This document shows positions 51,711-61,025 of a stretch of DNA of 64,000 nt, in pieces. Source of the stretch: Vibrio celticus (lineage in GTDB: Bacteria; Pseudomonadota; Gammaproteobacteria; Enterobacterales; Vibrionaceae). The stretch spans positions 2,294,001 through 2,358,000 of the forward strand of contig NZ_AP025463.1 in NCBI RefSeq assembly GCF_024347335.1, written 5' to 3'. A model generated the notes under the pieces. That model saw only the letters and a list, made by a program, of their open reading frames with translations. It was not told the DNA's origin and did no database searches. Position 1 is the stretch's first letter; each line of letters starts with the position of its first letter. Made by a program: the position numbers and the translations under genes.

Positions 51711-52259
51711 ATGAATCAATTTTCAAAGCTAAAAAGTGTCATTGATACCTTGATTGGCCATTGCTCTCAGGTTGATAAATCTCGAGGGGCTTATCATCAA
51801 GCCTTGTTTGACCGAGCCTTATTTAAATGTGGCGCCTCTGTTTTACTTCCCTATGCACTTGAAACTCAGGCAACGTACCGCACCATTGTACGTGAACAAA
51901 CCACAAATCAACTGACCGCATCCAGAGCCAACTACCTCACAGAAAAGCTGACAAATCAGATTGCAGCAATCCAAAGAGAGTTAGCCAACCATGATTTACG
52001 TTTAGACCGAAAAAGTAAGTCCGGGAAAACCCTTAACGACCTATACAACGAACTCGCTCAGCACCAAGACTGGCAAAAGCGATTGGTCGATTTAGTGCGA
52101 GTACGAAAATTAGCGTTTGATTCTGCGCCTCGCCACATTAAGAAAAAAGCGGAAGAGGCTTGGCAGTTAGCCAAAGAGCGATTAGAACGCTGTGAAGACT
52201 CAATGAAAAATATTGAGAGACTGATTAACTTAGAGAACCCTAAGCGAAATGAACACTGA
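51711..52259 (+). CDS. priC: Primosomal replication protein N'' (PriC)
   Basis: PriC helps reload DnaB at stalled forks with Rep or PriA. The 182-residue, all-helical, basic protein diverges strongly in the family; the C-terminal part HQDWQKRLVDLVRVRKLAF and LERCEDSMKNIERLI keep the typical pattern. GGGAAG lies 5-10 bases before the ATG. The next gene, rsmS, overlaps it by 11 bp, as priC and ybaM are neighbours in E. coli. Confidence 0.9.
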   Translation: MNQFSKLKSVIDTLIGHCSQVDKSRGAYHQALFDRALFKCGASVLLPYALETQATYRTIVREQTTNQLTASRANYLTEKLTNQIAAIQRELANHDLRLDRKSKSGKTLNDLYNELAQHQDWQKRLVDLVRVRKLAFDSAPRHIKKKAEEAWQLAKERLERCEDSMKNIERLINLENPKRNEH

Positions 52260-52419
52260 TAACACACCATCACCACTGGATAATGCACCAGAAGAAGTTA
52301 AGTTAGCTGTCGACCTGATCTATCTGCTCGAAAGCAACGAAATCGATCCAAAAGTCGCGTTAGAAGCAATCAAAATTGTTCAGCAAGATTTACAAGCCAA
52401 ACTAGCATCTAGCATCTAG
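52249..52419 (+). CDS. rsmS: DUF2496 protein RsmS/YbaM, small
   Basis: A 56-residue protein beginning MNTDNTPSPLDNAPEEVKLA. The core DNAPEEVKLAVDLIYLLESN matches E. coli YbaM (LENAPDDVKLAVDLIVLLE), a DUF2496 protein. In related bacteria RsmS is reported as a secretion regulator; the molecular role is unclear. The start overlaps the priC end by 11 bp. Its last codons and TAG stop lie inside the CTAGCAT heptamer repeats, so its final residues (LASSI) come from the repeat. It is short enough to be missed by many gene finders. Confidence 0.88.
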   Translation: MNTDNTPSPLDNAPEEVKLAVDLIYLLESNEIDPKVALEAIKIVQQDLQAKLASSI

Positions 52420-52450
52420 CATCTAGCATCTAGCATCTAGCATCTAGCAT
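52402..52450. repeat. Seven perfect CTAGCAT heptamer repeats
   Basis: Seven exact copies of CTAGCAT in a row (49 bp), 19 bp before the roxA start. Copy-number change would leave rsmS terminated (all three frames meet TAG within three copies) but would alter the distance between rsmS and roxA. Confidence 0.97.
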
Positions 52451-52469
52451 AAAAATATACAGGATTCAC

Positions 52470-53603
52470 ATGTACCAACTTAGCTTTTCTATGCCCGAGT
52501 TTCTTGAAAACTACTGGCATAAAAAACCAACCATCTTAAAGGGTGGCTTCGAAAACTTCGTCGACCCAATTTCGCCGGAAGAACTTGCTGGTTTATCGAT
52601 GGAAGAAGAAGTGGATTCTCGCTTTGTCTCTAACCTCGACAATCAGTGGACTGCAGAACACGGTCCATTCTCTGAAAAAAAATTTGGCGAATTAACCGAA
52701 ACTCATTGGCAACTGATCGTTCAAGCAGCGAACCACTGGCACCAAGGCGCAAGTCAGCTGACTGAGGCGTTTCAAGCGTTACCAAACTGGTTATTCGACG
52801 ATCTCATGATCTGCTACTCAGCACCTGAAGGCGGCGTAGGCCCACATATTGATCAATACGATGTCTTCATCATTCAAGGTCAGGGCAAACGTCAATGGAA
52901 GGTTGGCGCTAAAGATGTTGGCCAATACAAAGAGACTGTTCAAGCTTCTGCACTTCGTCAAATTGAAGGTTTTGACCCGATCATTGATGAAACCTTAGAG
53001 CCGGGCGATATCCTTTATATCCCACCAGGTTTCCCACATGAAGGGAATACGTTAGAGCCGTCAATGAGCTACTCTATTGGCTACCGCTCTCCTAAAGAAC
53101 AAGAGCTGATCAGCAACTTTGCCGATTTTGTGCTTGCTCATGATATGGGTGACGTACACCTGCACGATCCAGAATTCAAAACGCAAGGTGGCTACGGCAA
53201 AATTCGTTCATCGGATTTAAGCAATCTCACTGACATGTTGAAATCTGCATTAGAGCAACCTGAAACCATCAGTGAATTCATGGGTTGTCTGCTAAGCCAA
53301 TCACGCCACCAGCTTGATATCGTTGCTCCAGAGCCACTATGGACTCAAGAAGAGATCGCTCAACACTTAGAGTCTGAAGGTGAGATTCACCGAGTATCAG
53401 GCTTAAAAGCGCTCTACCACGAAAATGAAAGCAACACGGCTTACATCAATGGCGAAGTGGTTAAGGTGGATGAAGCGGATTCTTCGCTACTCAACATACT
53501 TTGCGATGAGACCATGATTACCTCGGCTACTGCCCTATCTCCTTCGGGCGTAACTGTCGTGACTGAATTGGTCAACAAAGGCTACTGGTTTATCGAAGAG
53601 TAA
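52470..53603 (+). CDS. roxA: 50S ribosomal protein L16 arginine 3-hydroxylase
   Basis: RoxA (YcfD) is a JmjC-type Fe(II)/2-oxoglutarate oxygenase that hydroxylates an Arg in ribosomal protein L16. The 377 residues resemble E. coli (373). The iron ligands are visible as His126 and Asp128 (GPHIDQYDVF) and His190 (PPGFPHEGN). The C-terminal winged-helix part (about 300-377) completes the architecture. CAGGA lies 7-11 bases before the ATG, just after the heptamer repeats. Confidence 0.94.
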   Translation: MYQLSFSMPEFLENYWHKKPTILKGGFENFVDPISPEELAGLSMEEEVDSRFVSNLDNQWTAEHGPFSEKKFGELTETHWQLIVQAANHWHQGASQLTEAFQALPNWLFDDLMICYSAPEGGVGPHIDQYDVFIIQGQGKRQWKVGAKDVGQYKETVQASALRQIEGFDPIIDETLEPGDILYIPPGFPHEGNTLEPSMSYSIGYRSPKEQELISNFADFVLAHDMGDVHLHDPEFKTQGGYGKIRSSDLSNLTDMLKSALEQPETISEFMGCLLSQSRHQLDIVAPEPLWTQEEIAQHLESEGEIHRVSGLKALYHENESNTAYINGEVVKVDEADSSLLNILCDETMITSATALSPSGVTVVTELVNKGYWFIEE

Positions 53604-53648
53604 GCAGCGTCAACCGCTGGTTATTGGCTAGCTTCTAAAGAAACAATT

Positions 53649-53686
53649 AAAAAAGGGACAAATGAAATCTTCATTTGTCCCTTTTT
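53649..53686. terminator. Bidirectional terminator between roxA and the chemoreceptor
   Basis: AAAAAGGGACAAATGA pairs perfectly with TCATTTGTCCCTTTTT. Confidence 0.95.
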
Positions 53687-53715
53687 CTATTCAAGAACTG
53701 GTTAAGGCTTAATGC

Positions 53716-55833
53716 TTATACCTTGAACTGATTGACCAACTTCTGTTGTTGTTGAGACAGTTGGTCAATTTCATTGCCGACTTGCTCAGAAGCCGCGGCT
53801 TGCTCCAAGATCTTCGCACTCAAATCGCGAATATTAACCACGCTTTGATTTACTTCACCGGAAACCGATTGTTGCTCTTCGGCTGCACGAACGATCTGAC
53901 TGTTCATATCACTGATCGCCTCAATAGAAGTAAAGATCGAACCTAGATCTTCAACAGCTTTCTGAACGTGTAACGCCGTATCATTGGCTAGGATGTTACC
54001 TTCTTGTATCGCTTCAACGACATCTTGAGTTCCAGCATGAACCTTGTCGATCACTGCTCTGATCTCACCAACCGATGATTGTGTGCGACTTGCGAGGTTT
54101 CTTACCTCATCCGCAACAACAGCAAAGCCACGACCTTGTTCGCCAGCACGAGCCGCTTCGATCGCCGCATTCAATGCCAGTAAGTTAGTTTGCTCAGAGA
54201 TCCCTTCAATAACACTTAAGATCTCGGTGATGTTGCCGTTATTTTTTGCCAATTCTTCAACAATTGGAACAGCACTCGACATACGCTCCACCAGCTTTCT
54301 CATTTCACCGGCTGAAAGCTCGATAACTTGTTGACCTTGTTGAGCAGAATGATTCGCTTCACAAGCAGCATCAACGGCCACTTCTGCATTTTGTACCACT
54401 AAGCCCGCTGTTTGAGTCATCTCTTCGGCCGCTGTCGCCACAAGATCGACTTCTTTAAATTGAGATTCACTGCTTTCTCGAGTGCTTGATGCCGATGCTT
54501 TAGCCTGGCTTGTCGTACTCGCCACTTGTTCAGTGGTGTGAATCACTTCTTTGATCGTGTGTTGTAACTTGTCTAAGAATAAGTTGAATCCTTTAGACAA
54601 CTGACCAATTTCGTCTTGAGACTTAACCTCTAAACGCTGTGTCAGATCCCCTTCACCAGAAGCAATATCATTAAGTCGCTCGACCACTTGTCGAATAGGC
54701 TTCACAATTGAAAGGGAAGCAAATGCGATGATGGCTAACCCGAACAAAATGAACACAGTACCGGCAATCACTTCCGTCTTAATGCCTTCACTTAGCTTAG
54801 TACTAATGATGGAGTCCAATTTGTTGGCATCAGCGACGACGCTCTCTCTTGGGATCTCGAACAACACACCCCAAGTTTGGTTAGCCGCAACAACAGGTGC
54901 AAAGGCAAGTAACCACTCACCGTTCTCGCTCCATTGCGTTGTCACTTCACCACCAAAGATAAAGTCGGTCATTAAATCACTGTTTGTATTGTCACTTTGG
55001 AAGGTTGAACCGACTGCAATGCTTGAATCATCAGAGGCGATGACCGAACCATCTAGACTAACCACATAAGCTTTACCCGCACCGTTAAACAAGCTCTGGT
55101 CAGATTGCGTAATCACACTGGTTAAACCATCGAGTCTTAGATCAATACCAAGAAAACCAATAGCGACATCGTCGACTAAGATAGGTACGGAAATAGAGGA
55201 CGTAAGTAGTGCCACACCTCCGCTGTTAACCACTCGAGGCGTACTAATACATGTTTGCCCTGAAGACAAAGGACAGTAAAAACGTTCGCTATTGCTGTCA
55301 TCATTCAAGATAGATTCTGAAAGAACGTTCGCAAGAACATTTTCACCGTTATCTGCCACCTTCCAGTAAGGAGCAAAACGACCTTTTTCGTTAGAACCAA
55401 CATAATCAGCATCGACATAATTCGCATCTTCGCTATCGAGTAAATCAGGCTTGAAAACTAGATACGCACCTTGAATAGAGTCGAAGTTTAAAACCGAGCG
55501 ACGAACCATTTCATCCAAGGCGGTACGAAGCTCTTCACTTGGCGTAAAGTTTTCGTCTGCATTGTTCTTTAGAAACTGAGCACTGGCCGCAAGCATCTCT
55601 GCGCGGTAAATAGCTTCGTCTACATAACGTTGAGTTTCTTGAGCATTAAGCTGAGAAACAGACGCCAGCAGCTGCTGAGTTTTATTGATCACTGATTCTG
55701 AACTTTGAGATTTGATGACTTGTTGATTGCTCGTTGCGTTGTAGATCGAGAAACCAATAAGAGACAGTGACGTAATGATTAAACAACAACCTGCTAAGAG
55801 GGTTATTTTCCACTGTACCGATAGAGAGCGCAT
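53716..55833 (-). CDS. Methyl-accepting chemotaxis protein with dCache-type sensor
   Basis: A 705-residue transducer. It has an N-terminal membrane helix (about 10-30), a large periplasmic sensor of the dCache kind (about 40-350, including IGFLGIDLRLDGLTSVI), a second helix (about 352-375), a HAMP domain (about 376-430, RLNDIASGEGDLTQRLEVKS) and a C-terminal signalling domain with the invariant tip EGISEQTNLLALNAAIEAAR. It signals through CheW-CheA. Ligand unknown. No C-terminal pentapeptide for CheR docking is seen. Confidence 0.93.
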   Translation of the reverse strand: MRSLSVQWKITLLAGCCLIITSLSLIGFSIYNATSNQQVIKSQSSESVINKTQQLLASVSQLNAQETQRYVDEAIYRAEMLAASAQFLKNNADENFTPSEELRTALDEMVRRSVLNFDSIQGAYLVFKPDLLDSEDANYVDADYVGSNEKGRFAPYWKVADNGENVLANVLSESILNDDSNSERFYCPLSSGQTCISTPRVVNSGGVALLTSSISVPILVDDVAIGFLGIDLRLDGLTSVITQSDQSLFNGAGKAYVVSLDGSVIASDDSSIAVGSTFQSDNTNSDLMTDFIFGGEVTTQWSENGEWLLAFAPVVAANQTWGVLFEIPRESVVADANKLDSIISTKLSEGIKTEVIAGTVFILFGLAIIAFASLSIVKPIRQVVERLNDIASGEGDLTQRLEVKSQDEIGQLSKGFNLFLDKLQHTIKEVIHTTEQVASTTSQAKASASSTRESSESQFKEVDLVATAAEEMTQTAGLVVQNAEVAVDAACEANHSAQQGQQVIELSAGEMRKLVERMSSAVPIVEELAKNNGNITEILSVIEGISEQTNLLALNAAIEAARAGEQGRGFAVVADEVRNLASRTQSSVGEIRAVIDKVHAGTQDVVEAIQEGNILANDTALHVQKAVEDLGSIFTSIEAISDMNSQIVRAAEEQQSVSGEVNQSVVNIRDLSAKILEQAAASEQVGNEIDQLSQQQQKLVNQFKV

Positions 55834-56332
55834 TTAATATCCTTATTTAAGCCAAAAGACTTCCATAACCATAACTATCACATCGACAACGAATTGCTGT
55901 ACACAATGTAAATGAGTTAGACGAATAGCTTAGCGGATAATTACAGCACAAATTGCTTACATATAAAACGAAAGTTTACACAAATGTTAATAGCGCGGAT
56001 TTTCTTCCTTTTTTCTGTGATTCCAAATAATGTACTCATACAATCATTGGCTATGTTGCTTAGGTTTTAGTGCTTTGGACTTAGCCAAAACATCGATATT
56101 TAAAGGAAGCTCACTCCACCCTTCATATCTTTAAAATGTAGTGATTTCGGATTAGTTTTTATAATCCAAGTTATAGGTTTTTATCTTGCTCAACTTCACA
56201 CTTTTTGATTGCTAAGCCTGCAATCAAGCTCTAATATCTCGCGCCTAGATTCCCTGAACACTTTATTTATTTGGCTCTCCTTTAATGGAGCGCTAAGGCT
56301 TTTTACGTCTTAATTTTTGGAGAGATACGCAC
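55834..56332. other. Gene-free region between the chemoreceptor and emrD
   Basis: About 500 bp carrying both divergent promoters. A small hairpin CTCC/GGAG lies at 56276-56289 in the emrD leader. Nothing else recognised. Confidence 0.4.
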
Positions 56333-57538
56333 ATGTCCGCCTCGTTTCCATTAGCGAAACTTACCTTTTTAATCGCTATTCTGACTGCCGTAGGTCAAAT
56401 GACTCAAACGATGTACGTGCCTTCTATCGGTCATATGGCAGGTGAGTTCTTAGTTTCGGCATCTTCACTGCAAGCAGTGATGGCGTGTTACTTGATCCCT
56501 TATGGTCTGTCGCAATTTGTCTACGGCCCACTTTCTGATCGCCTAGGTCGTAAACCGATCATCGTGATTGGTTTGATCATCTACATCATCGGTACTTTGG
56601 TAGCATTGTTCGCTCACGAATATGAATGGTTCTTAGCTGGTAGCTTTATCCAAGGTTTGGGGATCGGTTGTGGCGGTGCGATGTCTCGTACATTGACTCG
56701 CGACTGTTTTGAAGGCGCGGAGCTGCACCGTGCAAACAGCTTGATTAGCATGTGTGTGATTTTCTCACCATTGATGGCACCTGTATTAGGTGGTTACCTA
56801 ACCGAAGCTTTCGGCTGGCGTTCTAGCTACTTATTCCTTGCGCTGTTTGGTATTGCTGTTGTGATCACTATGATGACGAGCATGATGGAAACACTGCCGA
56901 AAGAACGACGCAAGCATGAATCGGTTACCAACAGCTACAAATTTGTTCTGTCTGATAAACGTTTCCAAGGTTTCTTATTGGTATTGGTCGCAACATTTGC
57001 TGGTGTAGCCGTATTTGAAGCCGCTGCAGGTGTGTTGCTTGGTGGCGTACTTGGCTTACCGGCAACCACAGTAAGCTTGCTGTTTGTTTTGCCGATTCCA
57101 GGTTACTTAGTCGGTGCAGGCTTATCTAGTTACATCGCACAACGTCGCTCTGAGCGCCGCGCACTGAATGTTGGTCTGGTTGCTATATTGGTAGGCTCAA
57201 CAGTGGTGTTGATACCTGGTCTGTTTGGTCAAACGACAGCACTGACTCTGATTGGCGGTGCCACCATTTACTTCTTGGGCGCTGGCATCTTATTTCCAGC
57301 TGCGACAACAGGGGCGCTTTCGCCATTCCCGTACCACGCTGGCACTGGAGGCGCGATTTTAGGTGGCATGCAAAACCTGGGTGCTGGCATCGCAACACTA
57401 TTGGCGTCGTTCTTCCCAGCTCAAGACCAGTTGCCACTCGGTTGCTTGATGATTGCAATGTCATTCATCGCTATGCTTGGTTTACGTTGGGTTAATCGTA
57501 AACCTGACCACTCAAACGAAATGCCATTGGCTATTTAA
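56333..57538 (+). CDS. emrD: Multidrug efflux MFS transporter EmrD
   Basis: A 401-residue major facilitator of the DHA1 drug:proton antiporter type with 12 hydrophobic segments. Matches to E. coli EmrD include VGQMTQTMYVPSIGHMA (about 20-36), the motif A segment YGPLSDRLGRKP (about 64-75), FEAAAGVLLGGVLGL and FFPAQDQLPLG. Predicted to export hydrophobic compounds. GGAGAG precedes the ATG at a slightly long distance. Own terminator follows. Confidence 0.9.
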   Translation: MSASFPLAKLTFLIAILTAVGQMTQTMYVPSIGHMAGEFLVSASSLQAVMACYLIPYGLSQFVYGPLSDRLGRKPIIVIGLIIYIIGTLVALFAHEYEWFLAGSFIQGLGIGCGGAMSRTLTRDCFEGAELHRANSLISMCVIFSPLMAPVLGGYLTEAFGWRSSYLFLALFGIAVVITMMTSMMETLPKERRKHESVTNSYKFVLSDKRFQGFLLVLVATFAGVAVFEAAAGVLLGGVLGLPATTVSLLFVLPIPGYLVGAGLSSYIAQRRSERRALNVGLVAILVGSTVVLIPGLFGQTTALTLIGGATIYFLGAGILFPAATTGALSPFPYHAGTGGAILGGMQNLGAGIATLLASFFPAQDQLPLGCLMIAMSFIAMLGLRWVNRKPDHSNEMPLAI

Positions 57539-57569
57539 CGTAAAGCTCAAATCCGGCCAAACAAAAGAA

Positions 57570-57601
57570 AGGGACATACTGAAAAGTGTGTCCTTTTTTT
57601 G
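57570..57601 (+). terminator. emrD terminator
   Basis: GGACATACT/AGTGTGTCC (one wobble), loop GAAA, seven T. Confidence 0.9.
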
Positions 57602-57812
57602 TTGCACATTTATTCCTTCCACTCTCACGTATCAGTAATTTCATTTAACATTGCTTTGATTTTTTGAAAACAATAACAGACACTTACGATGAAGGTGCAT
57701 ATCCAGAATCCAATTATAAATAACATCACTGGAAGAACACCAACGTACCTGAGCTCTCACAACAAAGGATGCTGGCATAAAAACGAGTAAGGTACAGACT
57801 AAGGATATATAG

Positions 57813-59978
57813 ATGCGTATCGCTTTAACCACATTAGCCGTATCAATAGCGCTTGTCGCCGGATGCAGCAATCAAGGAATCTCAACCATGAACCACTACT
57901 CTCGATCACAACTCGTCGCTCAACAAACCCAAGCACCCGTTGCTAAGAAAGTCCCTCACGCAATGACGATTCATGGTGACACCCGAATCGATGATTACTA
58001 CTGGTTGCGCGATGATGCACGCCAAGATCCAGAGATTTTGCAACAACTTGAGCAAGAGAATCAGTACGCAGATACAGTGCTGAAACATACAGAAGCTGCA
58101 CAAAAACAATTATTTGAAGAGATTAAAGGCCGAATCGCGAAAGACGACAATTCGGTACCGGTTCGCAAAGGCAGTTACTACTACTCGAATAAGGTCACAG
58201 GCGACAACGAGTACCCAGTTCACCTGCGTGAAAAAAACTTTTTAGGCACAGACAAGCAAGTCATCTTAGATGTTAACGAGCTAGCCAAAGAGCATGAATT
58301 CTTCAGTATTGGTGGCTTAACGATCAGCCCAGACGAAAACTTGTTGGCCTATGGCGAAGATACGCTGAGCCGACGAATTTACACCATCAAGATTAAAGAT
58401 CTCACAACAGGTGAATACCTAAAAGATGAAATTGAAGGCGCTTCGAGTGCTATCGCGTGGCAAAACGACAACCAAGCCTTCTACTACATCAAAAAAGATC
58501 CACAAACATTGCTGGGTTATCAAGTTTACCGCCACGTTTTAGGCACAGCTCAGGCAAGCGATGAGTTAATCTACGAAGAAACCGATAGCGCTTACTACAC
58601 CTCTTTGAGTAAAAGCAAAGATGGTGAACAGGTCTACATTTGGCACTCGAGCACAGAAACCAGCGGTGTTTCAGTCATCGATGCCAACAACCCAAAGGCT
58701 ACAGCTGAGGCTTTCTACCCAAAAGAGACAGGCATAGAGTACAGCATCGCTAAGCTAGGTGATTGGTATTACATCTACACCAACTACCAAGCGGTCAACT
58801 TTCGTTTAATGAAAGTCGCAGCTGAAGAGATGCATGACCGCTCAAAATGGGTCAATGTCATCCCAGCGGACGACAATACTCAACTTGTTGATTTCGAGTT
58901 GTTTGATGACCATCTTGTTTACGAGCAACGCGCGGATGGCTTGTCTACAGTGAAAGTTCGCCAACTCTCAACAGGCAATGAGTTCCCACTTGGATTTAAC
59001 GACACCGCATTTGCCGCTTACCTTACGAGTAACTATGAATTAGATAACTCAAAAGTTCGTATCTATTACAGCAGCTTAACCACGCCAGGTACTTATTATG
59101 ATTTCGACCTTAGCACAGGTGAATCCGAGCTCATGAAGCAAACACCCGTATTAGGTGATTTTGAAGCGGATAACTACCAATCAGAGCGAATCATGGTTAC
59201 GGCCCGCGATGGTAAGCAAGTCCCGGTCTCTTTGGTTTATCGCAAAGATTTATTCAAGAAAGACGGCACTAACCCAATATACCAATACGGCTATGGGTCT
59301 TACGGCTCTACGATTGAACCTACCTTCAGCTCAACTCGCCTAAGCCTACTGGATAGAGGTTTTGTTTATGCCATCGCACATGTCCGCGGTTCAGAAATGC
59401 TTGGTCGCCCTTGGTATGAAGACGGCAAAAAGCTGACCAAAAAAAACACGTTCAACGATTTTATTGATGTAACCAAAGGGCTTGTTGAAGAAGGCTACGG
59501 CGCAAAAGATAAAGTGTTCGCCGTTGGTGGCTCTGCTGGCGGTCTATTGATGGGAGCAATCATCAACCAAGCACCAGAACTGTACCGTGGTATTGGTGCA
59601 CATGTTCCGTTTGTAGACATTGTGACAACCATGCTTGATGAATCGATTCCTCTAACCACCAACGAGTATGACGAATGGGGTAACCCGAACGATAAAACCT
59701 ACTACGATTACATGCTGGGTTACTCACCATACGACAATATAAAAGTGCAAAGCTACCCGCACATGTTGGTGACAACAGGTCTCCATGACTCACAAGTACA
59801 GTACTTTGAGCCAATGAAATGGGTCGCGAAGCTGCGGGAGATGAAAACAGACAACAACGTGTTACTGTTCAAAACCGATATGGAAGCCGGTCACGGTGGC
59901 GCTTCTGGTCGATTTAAACGACTAAAAGAAGACGCACTTGAATACGCGTTCTTTTTGGATTTACTAAAGACTCAATAG
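57813..59978 (+). CDS. Oligopeptidase B, S9 family, with lipoprotein signal
   Basis: A serine oligopeptidase cutting after Lys or Arg in short peptides. The beta-propeller (about 95-440) is followed by an alpha/beta-hydrolase domain with catalytic Ser574 (GGSAGG), Asp659 (LHDSQV) and His694 (EAGHGG). The 721 residues exceed the 686 of E. coli PtrB by an N-terminal lipoprotein signal with lipobox LVAGC (Cys18). A second in-frame ATG (57888, Met26) with AAGGA 9 bases ahead would give a cytosolic form; the first ATG (57813) also has AAGGA, 7 bases ahead. Related to ptrB, but the signal makes location uncertain. Confidence 0.92.
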   Translation: MRIALTTLAVSIALVAGCSNQGISTMNHYSRSQLVAQQTQAPVAKKVPHAMTIHGDTRIDDYYWLRDDARQDPEILQQLEQENQYADTVLKHTEAAQKQLFEEIKGRIAKDDNSVPVRKGSYYYSNKVTGDNEYPVHLREKNFLGTDKQVILDVNELAKEHEFFSIGGLTISPDENLLAYGEDTLSRRIYTIKIKDLTTGEYLKDEIEGASSAIAWQNDNQAFYYIKKDPQTLLGYQVYRHVLGTAQASDELIYEETDSAYYTSLSKSKDGEQVYIWHSSTETSGVSVIDANNPKATAEAFYPKETGIEYSIAKLGDWYYIYTNYQAVNFRLMKVAAEEMHDRSKWVNVIPADDNTQLVDFELFDDHLVYEQRADGLSTVKVRQLSTGNEFPLGFNDTAFAAYLTSNYELDNSKVRIYYSSLTTPGTYYDFDLSTGESELMKQTPVLGDFEADNYQSERIMVTARDGKQVPVSLVYRKDLFKKDGTNPIYQYGYGSYGSTIEPTFSSTRLSLLDRGFVYAIAHVRGSEMLGRPWYEDGKKLTKKNTFNDFIDVTKGLVEEGYGAKDKVFAVGGSAGGLLMGAIINQAPELYRGIGAHVPFVDIVTTMLDESIPLTTNEYDEWGNPNDKTYYDYMLGYSPYDNIKVQSYPHMLVTTGLHDSQVQYFEPMKWVAKLREMKTDNNVLLFKTDMEAGHGGASGRFKRLKEDALEYAFFLDLLKTQ

Positions 59979-60147
59979 ATTCTACGTAACTGTAAGTATT
60001 CACATCATTTAATGTCGCCATTTTGTCTCTACAAAGTGGCGACAGAAATTATTAAGCATGGTTAAATACGATGAACCATGAAATCCACCAAATCAAAAGC
60101 CTTTAAAGACAAGCAGTAACAAAGGTTTACGAGAGGTATAAAAACAA

Positions 60148-60954
60148 ATGAAAGTAATTAGCTTCAACATCAACGGCCTTAGAGCCCGCCTTCACCAACT
60201 GCAAGCTATTATCGACAAACACCAACCCGACGTGATTGGTCTGCAAGAGATAAAAGTGCACGATGAAGCCTTCCCAATTGCTGATGTTGAAGCAATGGGC
60301 TACAAGGTTTACTTCCACGGTCAAAAAGCCCACTACGGTGTGGCAATGTTGTGTAAGCAAGAGCCAATCTCTGTGCAGAAGGGTTTCCCAACAGATAATG
60401 AAGACCATCAAAAACGCATGATCATGGCGACGTTTGAAGATGAAAATGGTGAAAAGGTTACCGTGCTAAACGGCTACTTCCCTCAAGGGGACAACATCAA
60501 GCATGAAACAAAATATCCGTACAAACGCCAATTCTACAAAGACTTAATGACTTACCTAAACGACTATCACAACAAAGATGAGCAAGTGATTGTGATGGGC
60601 GACATTAATATCAGCCCTATCGACGCAGACATCGGCATTGGTGAACCTAATGCGAAACGTTGGTTAAAAACAGGTAAATGTTCTTTCCAACCAGAAGAGC
60701 GCGAGTGGTTGAAAACATTGATGGACTGGGGCTTTGTGGACAGCTTCCGCTTGTTGCACCCTGAAGTAAACGACCAATACTCGTGGTTTGACTACCGCTC
60801 AAAAGGTTTCGTGGACAACCGCGGCCTACGAATTGATGTAGTACTTGCGACTCAGAAGCTTGCTGATAAGTGTACTGAAGCAGGCATCGATTACGAACTG
60901 CGTGGCATCGAAAAGCCGTCTGACCACGCGCCAATTTGGTCGACGTTTAAGTAA
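60148..60954 (+). CDS. xthA: Exodeoxyribonuclease III
   Basis: AP endonuclease and 3'-5' exonuclease for base-excision repair. The 268 residues equal E. coli. Metal and catalytic residues are readable as Glu34 (LQEIKVHDE), Asp151 and Asn153 in VMGDINISP, and the terminal SDHAPIW His. GAGAGG stands 10 or so bases before the ATG. Ends at a strong two-way terminator. Confidence 0.97.
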   Translation: MKVISFNINGLRARLHQLQAIIDKHQPDVIGLQEIKVHDEAFPIADVEAMGYKVYFHGQKAHYGVAMLCKQEPISVQKGFPTDNEDHQKRMIMATFEDENGEKVTVLNGYFPQGDNIKHETKYPYKRQFYKDLMTYLNDYHNKDEQVIVMGDINISPIDADIGIGEPNAKRWLKTGKCSFQPEEREWLKTLMDWGFVDSFRLLHPEVNDQYSWFDYRSKGFVDNRGLRIDVVLATQKLADKCTEAGIDYELRGIEKPSDHAPIWSTFK

Positions 60955-60978
60955 TCAACAGCAACAGAATCTGCTCAT

Positions 60979-61009
60979 AAAAAACGGCGCTATAGAAGCG
61001 CCGTTTTGT
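60979..61009. terminator. Bidirectional terminator between xthA and hisM
   Basis: AAAACGGCGCT/AGCGCCGTTTT with A- and T-runs outside. Confidence 0.93.
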
Positions 61010-61025
61010 TAATTATGATGTGTAA

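Noticed and set aside
52402..52450. Repeats as attachment site or CRISPR
   Set aside because: A simple 7-bp microsatellite with no integrase, spacer or flanking duplication.
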